Below, piece by piece: positions 7,406 through 15,289 of a stretch of DNA of 64,000 nt (within the stretch, counting starts at the first letter, position 1; each line of letters starts with the position of its first letter). The stretch lies in assembly GCA_036265915.1 (NCBI GenBank), contig DATAOC010000087.1, positions 1 through 64,000 of the forward strand. Direction: 5' to 3'. The position numbers and the translations under genes were made by a program. Origin of the DNA: AR12 sp036265915. GTDB lineage: Bacteria > Methylomirabilota > Methylomirabilia > Rokubacteriales > CSP1-6. The notes below the pieces were generated by a model, which made no database searches, was not told where the DNA came from, and saw nothing but the letters and a program-made list of their open reading frames with translations.

Positions 7406-8827
7406 CTAGCAAACAGGCCGGGTCAAAACGTCGCCCGAGATGCGACGGGGCACGAGCCGCCCGTCGCGGGTGTCGCCCAGCAGCCGGCCGCCCTCCACCA
7501 TCACCTTGCCGCGCAGGATCGTGGTCACCGGCCAGCCCTGGATCGGCCAGCCCTCCCACGGGCTGTAGTCACTCACGTGAAAGTCGGCCTTGGCGAGCGT
7601 CTTGTGGATGGCCGGGTCGATGAGGACGATGTCGGCGTCGCTGCCCACCGCGAGCGCGCCTTTCTTTGGATAGAGCCCCAGCAGCCGCGCGGCGTTGGCC
7701 GACGTCACCTCGACGAAGCGCTGCAGCGACATCTTCCGCTTCTTCACGCCCTCCGTGAAGATGATTCCCATGCGCGCCTCGGCGCCGAGGTTGCCGCCGG
7801 TGACATTGTCGAGGTCCTTGCCGCGCAGCTTCTGGTCGAGCGAGGTCGGATACTCGTCGGTGGCCGTGGTCGACACGCCGTCGCGCACGAGGCCTTCCCA
7901 CAGCGCGGCCTGGTCGTCCTTGTACTTCAGCGACGGGTAGGTGTGATAGCAGAAGCCCCGCGGCGTCCTGTAGTCGTCGGCGGTGAAGCACGCATAGTGG
8001 TGCAGCGTCTCGGCGTAGACCGGCTGGCCCTTCTGGCGCGCCTCCACCACCGCCTCGACGCCCTCGAGGGCCGAGGTGTGGACGAAGTACACGGCCGCGC
8101 CCATCGCGTTGGCGAGATAGATCGTCCGGCGGAACGCGAGCGCCTCGGACAGCTTGTTGTGCACGAGCGGCAGGTTCCAGCCCTCGGTGCGCTTCTCCTC
8201 GGTCAGCTTCTCGTACATGAACTGCACGATGTCGTGGTCCTCGGCGTGCACGACCATGATGCCGCCGCGAGCGGCGACCTTCTCCATGGCGAGCTGGATC
8301 CGTCCGAAGTCCAGCCGGTAGCCCGGGCGCTTCGGATGGGGCGGCAGCACGTCCACGGTGAACACCTTGAAGGACGGAAATCCCTCGGCGATCGCGTCCT
8401 CGATCTGATCGAAGAGCCCGATCGGCAGCGCGCCCTGCAGGCAGACGTGGAACGAGTAGTCGGTATACGAGTTGCCCTTCCACCGCGCCGCGCGCTGCTC
8501 GATGGCCTGCGCGATCGACGTGCCGGGGCGCACGAAGCAGAAGTCCACGTGGGTGGTGGTGCCGCCGAAGACCATCCCGCGCGTGTCGTCCTCGGGGCCG
8601 AGCGTCATGAGATTTTCGTCCGGATGCATGGAGATGAAGTGCGCCAGGTGCGTGTGCGGCTCGACGCCGCCGGGTACCACGATCTTGCCGGTGGCATCGA
8701 TGACGCGCCCCGCCTGACCGAGCGCCTCGCCGACGGCCACGATGCGCTCGCCCTGCACGCCGACGTCCCAGCGGCCGACGCCGCCCGGCGTGACCACCTC
8801 GCCGCCCCGGATGATGAGATCCAGCAT
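7406..8827 (-). CDS. Dihydropyrimidinase / hydantoinase-family amidohydrolase
   Basis: A 473-residue cyclic amidohydrolase related to dihydropyrimidinase and D-hydantoinase, which hydrolyse cyclic amide or ureide rings in the cytoplasm. The binuclear metal site is visible: H58-T-H60, the lysine K154 in FPSFKVF (carbamylated in this family), H194 in VVHAEDHD, a later His in YFVHTSALEG, and an Asp in ATDEYPTS. The usual length is 460-480, so it appears complete. The ATG at 8827 gives the canonical start MLDLIIRGGEVVTP. It sits in an operon with an amidase, a peptide-type ABC importer, a zinc alcohol dehydrogenase and a thioesterase, which favours opening of an imported cyclic amide followed by further hydrolysis. 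Confidence 0.9.
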   Translation of the reverse strand: MLDLIIRGGEVVTPGGVGRWDVGVQGERIVAVGEALGQAGRVIDATGKIVVPGGVEPHTHLAHFISMHPDENLMTLGPEDDTRGMVFGGTTTHVDFCFVRPGTSIAQAIEQRAARWKGNSYTDYSFHVCLQGALPIGLFDQIEDAIAEGFPSFKVFTVDVLPPHPKRPGYRLDFGRIQLAMEKVAARGGIMVVHAEDHDIVQFMYEKLTEEKRTEGWNLPLVHNKLSEALAFRRTIYLANAMGAAVYFVHTSALEGVEAVVEARQKGQPVYAETLHHYACFTADDYRTPRGFCYHTYPSLKYKDDQAALWEGLVRDGVSTTATDEYPTSLDQKLRGKDLDNVTGGNLGAEARMGIIFTEGVKKRKMSLQRFVEVTSANAARLLGLYPKKGALAVGSDADIVLIDPAIHKTLAKADFHVSDYSPWEGWPIQGWPVTTILRGKVMVEGGRLLGDTRDGRLVPRRISGDVLTRPVC

Positions 8828-8835
8828 GACCCCTC

Positions 8836-9276
8836 CTACGCGAGATACAGGCGCGCGACGTGGTGATCGATCACCTCGCCGCGTGCGCTGACGGTGAAGT
8901 TCGACGTGATGAGCCCGCGCGCGCCGCCGAAGCGGCCGGTCCCGGCGATGACGGACCACATGACGGCGCCGCTCGTCCACCCCTCGACCGGCGCCGGCGC
9001 CACGGTGCCGCGGCCGACGGTCTGGAACGTGACGCTGCCGGCTCGCCCGTACGTGATGGTGCCGTCCTCGGTGAAGCTGCCGTCCGGGAAGCGCTCCACC
9101 GACGACTCGAGCACGGCCTGCTCGCCGTCGAGCGGCTTGATGACGGCATGGATGCCGTCGGCCGCCAGCACGGTGGTGAGCGTCTGGCTCGGCGCCGTGC
9201 TGCGCGCGCGCCGCTTGCCATCAGCACCGGCGCCGGCGGCGCCGCGGAACTCGAGCGCGAACACGAGCTCGCGCAT
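8836..9276 (-). CDS. Conserved hypothetical protein, beta-barrel-like
   Basis: This 146-residue protein has no signal peptide and no motif I can name. The sequence alternates short hydrophobic and polar strands with many Gly and Thr, and the C-terminal segment (GTGRFGGARGLITSNFTVSARGEVIDHHVARLYL) resembles the small barrel of allene-oxide-cyclase-like or DUF3224-like proteins. That resemblance is my inference. The start ATG overlaps the stop of the alcohol dehydrogenase (TGATG) and the stop is 8 bases from the hydantoinase gene, so it is firmly inside the operon and probably acts on the same substrate, as an isomerase, binding protein or chaperone. Confidence 0.6.
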   Translation of the reverse strand: MRELVFALEFRGAAGAGADGKRRARSTAPSQTLTTVLAADGIHAVIKPLDGEQAVLESSVERFPDGSFTEDGTITYGRAGSVTFQTVGRGTVAPAPVEGWTSGAVMWSVIAGTGRFGGARGLITSNFTVSARGEVIDHHVARLYLA

Positions 9277-10367
9277 CAGAACACGATCAGCCCGCGCGCG
9301 AGCTCGCCGGCCGCGAGCGCGCGGAACGCCTCGTTCGCCTCCTCGAGTCCGTAGCGCCGGGTGATCAGCTCGTCGATCTTCAGCTTGCCGGCCTGGTAGA
9401 GCGCCACCATTCGTGGCAGGTCTTCGCGCGTGCGCGCGCTGCCGTAGCTCGAGCCGCGGATGACGCGCTCACCGGTCACGAGCGGCCGCACGTCGAGCGG
9501 CACCATCTGACCGGTGGCGGGGACACCGATCACGATGCAGGTGCCGCCGGGCGCCAGCGCCTCGGCCGCCTGCGCCACCGCCGGCGCGTCGCCCACCGCC
9601 ACGAACGCGAAGTCGGCCCCGCGCCTGGTGATGCGGCGGATCTCGGCCACGGGATCGTTCTTCGTCGCGTCGACGGCGTGAGTGGCGCCGAGCGCGCGCG
9701 CCTGCTCGAGCTTGGCCGTCTTGACGTCGACGGCGATGATCGGGTGCGCGGCCACCATGGTGCCGCCCTGCACCACGTTGAGCCCGATCCCACCGGCCCC
9801 GAAGACGGCCATGGCCGCGCCCGGCGGCACCGCCGCCGTGTTGATCACCGCGCCGACCCCGGTCATGACCGAGCAGCCGATCAGCGCGGCTCGATCGAGC
9901 GGCATGGCGGCGTCGATGGCGATGGCGGACGACTCGTGGACGACCGTTCGCGAGGCGTAGGTCGCGACGTGGCCGTAGTGGTGCACGCGCGTCCCGCCGA
10001 GCGACATCCGTGTGGTGCCGTCGGGCAGCACGCCGCGGCCGGCCTGGCGCGTCTCGCACAGGTTCGGACGACCGATCACGCAGTAGTGGCAGCGCCCGCA
10101 CGTCGGGGCCCACGACAGGATGACGTGGTCGCCCGGCGCCAGGCTCCGCACGCCGGGCCCGACGCTCTCCACGACGCCGGCCCCCTCGTCGCCGAGCACG
10201 ATCGGCATCGGCACGCCCTTCCAGGAGCCGTCGGCGGCGTGCAGGCAGGAATGACAGACGCCGCTGGCGACCATGCGCACGAGCACCTCACCCTCGCGGG
10301 GCGGCTCGAGCTCGAGCTCCTCGACCTTCAGCGGCGTACGTGGCTCGAACAGCACCGATGCGCGCAT
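9276..10367 (-). CDS. Zinc-type alcohol dehydrogenase with altered zinc ligand
   Basis: A 363-residue medium-chain NAD(P)-dependent alcohol dehydrogenase. The catalytic zinc ligands include C38 and C165. The position normally held by His in the GHE motif is D60 (LGDEGAG). The structural zinc is bound by C90, C93, C96 and C104 (CGRCHYC...LC), and the cofactor loop GAGGIG is at 190-195. The His-to-Asp change is tolerated in some members of the family, but the partner enzyme at 25296-26390 keeps His. It lies between the ABC permease gene and the hypothetical gene of the amide operon. The expected role is oxidation of an alcohol released from the imported substrate. Confidence 0.88.
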   Translation of the reverse strand: MRASVLFEPRTPLKVEELELEPPREGEVLVRMVASGVCHSCLHAADGSWKGVPMPIVLGDEGAGVVESVGPGVRSLAPGDHVILSWAPTCGRCHYCVIGRPNLCETRQAGRGVLPDGTTRMSLGGTRVHHYGHVATYASRTVVHESSAIAIDAAMPLDRAALIGCSVMTGVGAVINTAAVPPGAAMAVFGAGGIGLNVVQGGTMVAAHPIIAVDVKTAKLEQARALGATHAVDATKNDPVAEIRRITRRGADFAFVAVGDAPAVAQAAEALAPGGTCIVIGVPATGQMVPLDVRPLVTGERVIRGSSYGSARTREDLPRMVALYQAGKLKIDELITRRYGLEEANEAFRALAAGELARGLIVF

Positions 10368-10386
10368 GCGCGTCCTCCCGCCTCGC

Positions 10387-11340
10387 TCAGGCGCCGTACC
10401 GGATCCGGGGATCCAGGTAGGCGTAGAGCATGTCGACGATGAGATTGATGACCATGAACATCACGGCCACGAACAGGATCGTGGATTGCGTCAGCGGATA
10501 GTCGCGCTGGTAGATCGACCACAGCACGAGGCGGCCAACGCCGGGCAGCGTGAAGACCTCTTCGACGACGACGCTGCCACCGAGCAGGATCCCCATCTGC
10601 AGACCGACCACGGTGACGATCGGGATCAGCGCGTTCTTCAGCGCGTGCTTGAGCACCACCAGCCGCGGCACGAGGCCCTTGGCGGCGGCCGTCCGGATGT
10701 ACTCGGAGCCCAGCACGTCCAGCATGCACGCCCGCGTGGTGCGCGCGATGCTGGCCGCGCTCGCGGTGCCGAGACAGAGCGCCGGCAGGAGCATGATCGT
10801 GAGGTTGCGCACCGGGTCGCGGATGAAGTCGACCCACACCACCGGCGGCATCCAGCGCAGATAGATGGACAGGAAGAGGATCAGCATGGTGCCCTGCCAG
10901 AAGACCGGCACCGACAGGCCCAGCAGCGCGCCCACCCGCGTCACGTTGTCGACGGCCCCGTCGCGCCGGATGGCCGACACGATGCCGGTCGCAATGCCCA
11001 GCACGACCGCGAAGGCCACGGCCATCAGCGTCAGCTCGATCGTGACCGGCAGCCGCTCCACGATGAGCGCGATGACCGGCTTGCCGGTGCGCCACGAGGT
11101 GCCGAGATCGCCGTGGACGAGGCGGGCCATCCAGCGGCCGTACTGCACGTACCACGGCTGGTCGAGCCCGAAGAACGCCTTGAGCTGGTCGACCATGGCC
11201 GTGCTGACGACGGCGTCGGCGCCGATCATCTGCTCGACCACGGTTCCCGGAATCAGCCGCAGCATCAAAAAGACGAGCACCGTCAGCCCGAGCAGGGTCA
11301 GGCCCATCGAGTACAGGCGGACGGCGACGTAGCGTCCCAC
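10387..11340 (-). CDS. ABC transporter permease, DppB/OppB type
   Basis: This 317-residue membrane protein is the first inner-membrane subunit of a peptide/nickel-type ABC importer. It has about six membrane segments, a large loop after the first one (GTVVEQMIGADAV...) and the EAA-like cytoplasmic loop near residues 205-225 (SEYIRTAAAKGL), which contacts the ATPase. It follows the binding protein gene by three bases and precedes the alcohol dehydrogenase by 19. The second permease is at 12915-13808. No ATPase genes of the DppD/DppF type are present, so the energy subunits must be encoded elsewhere. Confidence 0.92.
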   Translation of the reverse strand: MGRYVAVRLYSMGLTLLGLTVLVFLMLRLIPGTVVEQMIGADAVVSTAMVDQLKAFFGLDQPWYVQYGRWMARLVHGDLGTSWRTGKPVIALIVERLPVTIELTLMAVAFAVVLGIATGIVSAIRRDGAVDNVTRVGALLGLSVPVFWQGTMLILFLSIYLRWMPPVVWVDFIRDPVRNLTIMLLPALCLGTASAASIARTTRACMLDVLGSEYIRTAAAKGLVPRLVVLKHALKNALIPIVTVVGLQMGILLGGSVVVEEVFTLPGVGRLVLWSIYQRDYPLTQSTILFVAVMFMVINLIVDMLYAYLDPRIRYGA

Positions 11341-11343
11341 GCC

Positions 11344-12897
11344 TCAGGCCTTCTCCACCCACGCTCCCTCGAAGCCGTACAGCATCGTGGTCGGGTGCTG
11401 GCGAAAGCCCTTCACGGAGCCGTGGGTGAAGTCGATGGTGTCCGCCGAGAACAGCCACAGGTGCGGCACGTTCTCGAGGATCATCAGCTGCACGCGGTCG
11501 TAGATCTCCTTCCGCTTCTTCTGATCCATCGTGCGGCGGCCGTCCTCCAGCAGCGCGTCCAGCTCCGGCACGCTCCAGCTGTTCCAGTTCTGGCCCTTGG
11601 TGGAGTGCAGCGCCCGGAAGAACGCCGTGTCCGGGTCGGCGTAACCCGGCGTGGTGTTCATCGTCATGTCGAAGTCGTGGGCCAGCCAGCGCTTGATCCA
11701 CACCGCGTACTCGACGTTCTCGATCTCGGCCGTGATGCCGATGCGCTTGAGCTGGGCGGCGACGACCGGCGCGCCGGACACCATGGTGGGAAAGGTCGGG
11801 ATCACGCAGAGCTTGACGGTGAACCCTTTGGCCTGGCCGGCGTCCGCCAGCAGCTTCTTCGCCTTCTCGACGTCCGGCTTGTAGTAGCGCATCCACTGCT
11901 CTTCGGGGAGCTGCCACTGCTTCATGGGGGCGGTGGCCGGCGCGGTGAGTCGGCCGAAGCCGGAGGCGGCCACGCGCAGCACCTGGGCGCGGTCGACCGC
12001 CCAGCTGATCGCCTGCCGGACGCGCACGTCCTTCAGCGGGCCGCGCGAGGCGTTGATGTTGAGATAGTCGTAGCCCAGCCGCGAGCTGCGGTAGCCGGTG
12101 AGGCTCTTCTCGTCCTTCAGCAGGTTGTAGTTCTTGTTGTCCTCGATGAAGGCGTGCTGCACCTGACCGGTCCGGAGCGCGGCGACGATGTTCGCCTCGT
12201 CCGGGATGACCCGGAGCACGAGCTCGTCGAGGTACGGCTGCCCCTTCTTGAAGTAATCCTTGTGGCGCTTGAGGACCATCTGCTGCTCGACCTTCCAGTC
12301 CTCGAGCATGAACGGCCCGGTGCCCAGGGCCGCCTTGTTGAGGTCGCCGTGCTTCTTGATGCCGGCCTCGCTGATGATGAAGCCCCAGAAGCCGCCGAGG
12401 GCGGCCAGCAGCCCGGCGAACGGCTCCTTGGTCACGAACTTGACCGCGTACTTGCCCGCGGGCTCCACCTTGTCGACGGCGACGAAATCCGACTTCCCCG
12501 GCGACTTCTCGAACAGCCGGTCGAACGTGAACTTCACGTCGGCCGAGGTGAGCTCCTGGCCGTCGTGGAACTTCACGCCCTCGCGCAGCTTGAACGTCCA
12601 CGTCAGCGTGTCGGGGCTCACCTGCCACGACTCCGCCAGCTCCGGCCGCGGCGTCATGTCGGGGTCGAAGCGGACGAGCTGGCTGTACATCATCGGCGAG
12701 CGGCGGCTGCGCGACAGCGCGGGCACGAGCTGGGGGTCCAGCCCGGTAGCCTCCGTCGTCTGCGCGGAGACGAGCGAGCCGCCGGCCTTCGGCGTGCCTG
12801 CCGTCTGCGCCCACGCGCGGCCGCCGCGCACACCGAGGGCGCCGACCGTGACGGCGCCGGTCTTCATGAACTCGCGACGATTCAGCTCGGGGACCAT
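11344..12897 (-). CDS. ABC transporter substrate-binding protein, family 5, Tat-type signal
   Basis: A 517-residue periplasmic solute-binding protein of family 5 (SBP_bac_5, DppA/OppA-like). The N-terminus carries a twin-arginine motif (NRREFMK) and an AxA-like cleavage region near AWAQ. The family signature WTFKLREGVKFHDGQELTSADVKFTFDR lies near residues 90-120. The ATG at 12897 has a good ribosome site (AAGGAG). A Tat signal suggests folding in the cytoplasm before export. The operon also contains an amidase and a hydantoinase-like enzyme, so the ligand may be an amide, peptide or ureide; this is inferred from context only. Confidence 0.92.
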   Translation of the reverse strand: MVPELNRREFMKTGAVTVGALGVRGGRAWAQTAGTPKAGGSLVSAQTTEATGLDPQLVPALSRSRRSPMMYSQLVRFDPDMTPRPELAESWQVSPDTLTWTFKLREGVKFHDGQELTSADVKFTFDRLFEKSPGKSDFVAVDKVEPAGKYAVKFVTKEPFAGLLAALGGFWGFIISEAGIKKHGDLNKAALGTGPFMLEDWKVEQQMVLKRHKDYFKKGQPYLDELVLRVIPDEANIVAALRTGQVQHAFIEDNKNYNLLKDEKSLTGYRSSRLGYDYLNINASRGPLKDVRVRQAISWAVDRAQVLRVAASGFGRLTAPATAPMKQWQLPEEQWMRYYKPDVEKAKKLLADAGQAKGFTVKLCVIPTFPTMVSGAPVVAAQLKRIGITAEIENVEYAVWIKRWLAHDFDMTMNTTPGYADPDTAFFRALHSTKGQNWNSWSVPELDALLEDGRRTMDQKKRKEIYDRVQLMILENVPHLWLFSADTIDFTHGSVKGFRQHPTTMLYGFEGAWVEKA

Positions 12898-12914
12898 ACG
12901 CTCTCCTTGCCGCG

Positions 12915-13808
12915 CTAGTGGGCGCTGGGATCGAGGACGTCGCGCAGCCCGTCGCCGATCAGGTTGAAGGCCAGGACGGTGAGCATGATCGCGATCCCGG
13001 GGAACACCGAGATCCAGGGGGCGGTTTCGAGGTACGTGCGCCCCTCGTTCAGCATGTTGCCCCACGACGGCGTGGGCGGCTGCGCCGAGAGGCCGAGGTA
13101 GCTCAGCGAGGCCTCGATGAGGATCGCCTGCGACAGCGCCACCGTCCCCTGCACCACGAACGGCGACACGACGTTGGGGAGTACGTGCTTGAGCGCGACC
13201 GAGAGCCGCGAGGCGCCGAGCGCGCGCACGGCCTCGACGTATTCCTTGGCGCGCTCGGCCAGCACCGGCCCGCGCATCACGCGCGCAAAGATCGGCACGT
13301 AGAGGATGGCGATGGCGAGCACGGCGCTGTTGACCCCGGGACCGCGCATGGCCGCGATGCCAACCGCCAGCAGCAGCCCCGGCACGCTGAAGAAGACGTC
13401 CAGCACGCGGTTGATCACGTTGTCCCACGTGCCGCCGACGTAGCCGGCGACCAGGCCCAGCGCGCCGCCGACGGCCATGGCGGCGACGATCGAGGTGAGC
13501 GCAACGTAGAGCGAGATCCGGGCGCCGTGGATCACGCGGCTCAGCACGTCGCGTCCGAAGCGGTCGGTGCCGAGCACGGCCGCCGCGCTCGGCCGCGCCT
13601 CGATGAGATCAAAGTTCTGCTCGTCGGGCGCGTGCGGAGCCAGCGCGTCCGCGAAGATCGCGCCGAGGACGATGAGCACGGCGCACACGAGCCCGAACAC
13701 CACGAGGCCGCTCCGACCCGCCCGCCGCCACTGCCGGCCCCAGCGCGCGCGCGCCGCCATCGGCGGCGCCATCGCCACGAGATCCTGCGCCGCGGAGCCG
13801 GCGCTCAC
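12915..13808 (-). CDS. ABC transporter permease, DppC type
   Basis: This 297-residue protein is the second permease of the peptide-type importer. It shows the DppC pattern: one N-terminal helix, the segment LGTDRFGRDVLSRVIHGARISL near residue 80, then about five more helices and the EAA loop EYVEAVRALGASRLSVALKHVLPN. The GTG at 13808 overlaps the amidase stop (GTGA), which is typical for translational coupling. An ATG 12 codons later (13772) is the alternative start. It lies 17 bases before the binding-protein gene. Confidence 0.92.
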   Translation of the reverse strand: MSAGSAAQDLVAMAPPMAARARWGRQWRRAGRSGLVVFGLVCAVLIVLGAIFADALAPHAPDEQNFDLIEARPSAAAVLGTDRFGRDVLSRVIHGARISLYVALTSIVAAMAVGGALGLVAGYVGGTWDNVINRVLDVFFSVPGLLLAVGIAAMRGPGVNSAVLAIAILYVPIFARVMRGPVLAERAKEYVEAVRALGASRLSVALKHVLPNVVSPFVVQGTVALSQAILIEASLSYLGLSAQPPTPSWGNMLNEGRTYLETAPWISVFPGIAIMLTVLAFNLIGDGLRDVLDPSAH

Positions 13809-15214
13809 GACACCGGCGGTCGGCGCGCGGCCCACGGTCGCGCGGACTCGAAGGCCGCCGAGGCCTGCAGCACGCTGAGGTCCGCGCATCGCCGTCCGAC
13901 GATCTGCAGGCCGACGGGCAGGCCGGCACTCGTGAAGCCGGCGGGCAGCGACGCGGCCGGCTGGCCGGTGAAGTTGAACGGGTAGGAGAACGACGCCCAG
14001 TCGAACCAGTCCCACGCGTGCTGGCGGAAGTGCGTGGGATTGAGCCGGCCCACCTCGAACGCGGCCACGGAGACGCTCGGCGTCACGAGAAATTCGTAGC
14101 GCTCGAAGAGCGGGCGCACCGTGTCCCAGAACGCGATCTTCCGGTCGCGGGCCTGGATGTAGTCCACGACGCTGTAGCGGCTGCCGGCCTCGATGCACGC
14201 GACGAGGCCGGGATCCATGCGCTCGCGCCACTCGGGCACGAACGCCCCGCGGTTGCCGGCCTCGTGCGCCGACCACATGATGCGGATCAGGTCGCGCGTG
14301 TCGGCGAAGCCCGTCTTCACCTCGTCCACCACGCAGCCGAGCTCCTCGAACGCGCGCACCGCGCTCCGCACCGCATCGGCGATGTCGCGATCGACCTCGA
14401 GAACGTCGAGGCTCGGGCTGAAGGCGACGCGCGCGCCGCGCAGGTCGCGCGCGAGGCGGCCGAGATAGTCCTCGGGCGGGGCGTCGAGCGCCGTGCGATC
14501 CCAGTCGTCGGGCCCGGCCATGACCGACAGCATCAGCGCTGCGTCGGCCACCGTCCGCGTCATCGGGCCGTTGTGCGAGCTGTTGTCGTTGTTCGACAGC
14601 GGCCAGTTCGGCACCCGCCCGAACGAGGGCTTGAACCCGTAGATCCCGCAGAAGGAGGACGGAATGCGGATCGAGCCCGCACCGTCGGAGCCCTGGGCGA
14701 GCGGGCCGAGACCGGCCGCCGCCGCCGCACCGGCGCCGGCGCTGGAGCCGCCCGTCGTCATCCCCGGATTCCACGGATTGCGGGTGATGCCGGTGAGCGG
14801 GCAATCCCCCAGCGCCTTCCAGCCGAACTCCGGGCTCGTCGTCTTGCCGAGCATGACGCCGCCGGCCGCCTTGAGCCGCCGCACGAGCGGCGCGTCGAGC
14901 GTCGGCACGCGGTGTTCGAAGATGTAGGAGCCGCCCATCGTGCGCACGCCCTTCGTGAAGTTCAGATCCTTCACCGAGTACGGCACACCGTGCAGCGGGC
15001 CGAGGGCGTCGCCGCGCATGACGGCCTCCTCGGCCGCTCGCGCGGTGGCCATGGCCGCGTCGGCGGTGACGGTGCAGTAGGCGTTGAGCGTCGGATTGAT
15101 GCGCTCGATGCGCTCGAGCACCGCGCGCGTCACCTCGACGGGCGACACGGCCCGGGTGCGAATGAGACGCGCGAGCTCGGTGGCCGGGGTGTAGCAGAGG
15201 TCGGTCGCGTTCAT
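13805..15214 (-). CDS. Amidase signature family enzyme
   Basis: A 469-residue amidase of the GatA/AmiE-signature family. It has the Ser-cisSer-Lys catalytic machinery: K82 in YSVKDLNF, the cis-Ser region GGSSAG (155-160) and the nucleophile S181 in GSDGAGSIRIP. These enzymes hydrolyse linear amides or N-acyl amino acids in the cytoplasm. The ATG at 15214 is preceded by GGGAGGG, and a TTG further upstream would give only five more residues. It is the first gene of the eight-gene amide operon and is divergent from the enolase-superfamily gene. GatA is unlikely because no gatB or gatC is adjacent. Confidence 0.9.
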   Translation of the reverse strand: MNATDLCYTPATELARLIRTRAVSPVEVTRAVLERIERINPTLNAYCTVTADAAMATARAAEEAVMRGDALGPLHGVPYSVKDLNFTKGVRTMGGSYIFEHRVPTLDAPLVRRLKAAGGVMLGKTTSPEFGWKALGDCPLTGITRNPWNPGMTTGGSSAGAGAAAAAGLGPLAQGSDGAGSIRIPSSFCGIYGFKPSFGRVPNWPLSNNDNSSHNGPMTRTVADAALMLSVMAGPDDWDRTALDAPPEDYLGRLARDLRGARVAFSPSLDVLEVDRDIADAVRSAVRAFEELGCVVDEVKTGFADTRDLIRIMWSAHEAGNRGAFVPEWRERMDPGLVACIEAGSRYSVVDYIQARDRKIAFWDTVRPLFERYEFLVTPSVSVAAFEVGRLNPTHFRQHAWDWFDWASFSYPFNFTGQPAASLPAGFTSAGLPVGLQIVGRRCADLSVLQASAAFESARPWAARRPPVS

Positions 15215-15226
15215 GGGCCCTCCCGT

Positions 15227-15255
15227 CAAGGTGGCAGGGATTCTAACTCACCTTG
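15227..15255. promoter_or_regulatory. Candidate operator, CAAGGTG-N15-CACCTTG inverted repeat
   Basis: A perfect 7-bp inverted repeat spans the divergent 75-bp region between the amidase operon and the enolase cassette. On the minus strand a -10-like TAGAAT (15240-15245) lies inside the spacer, so a protein bound here would control the amidase operon and perhaps both directions. No regulator gene lies next to it. Confidence 0.4.
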
Positions 15256-15289
15256 CCGGGCGAGCCTGGACGTGGTGGACTACCGCCCC

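Noticed and set aside
8860..8880. GGTGATCGATCACC palindrome
   Set aside because: It lies inside the 3' coding end of the small operon gene and is explained by codon choice; no promoter or gene boundary is nearby.
10273..12918. Open frame of 881 codons on the plus strand
   Set aside because: It lies antisense to a permease and a binding-protein gene, and composition is that of a shadow frame (His, Arg, Asp-rich).
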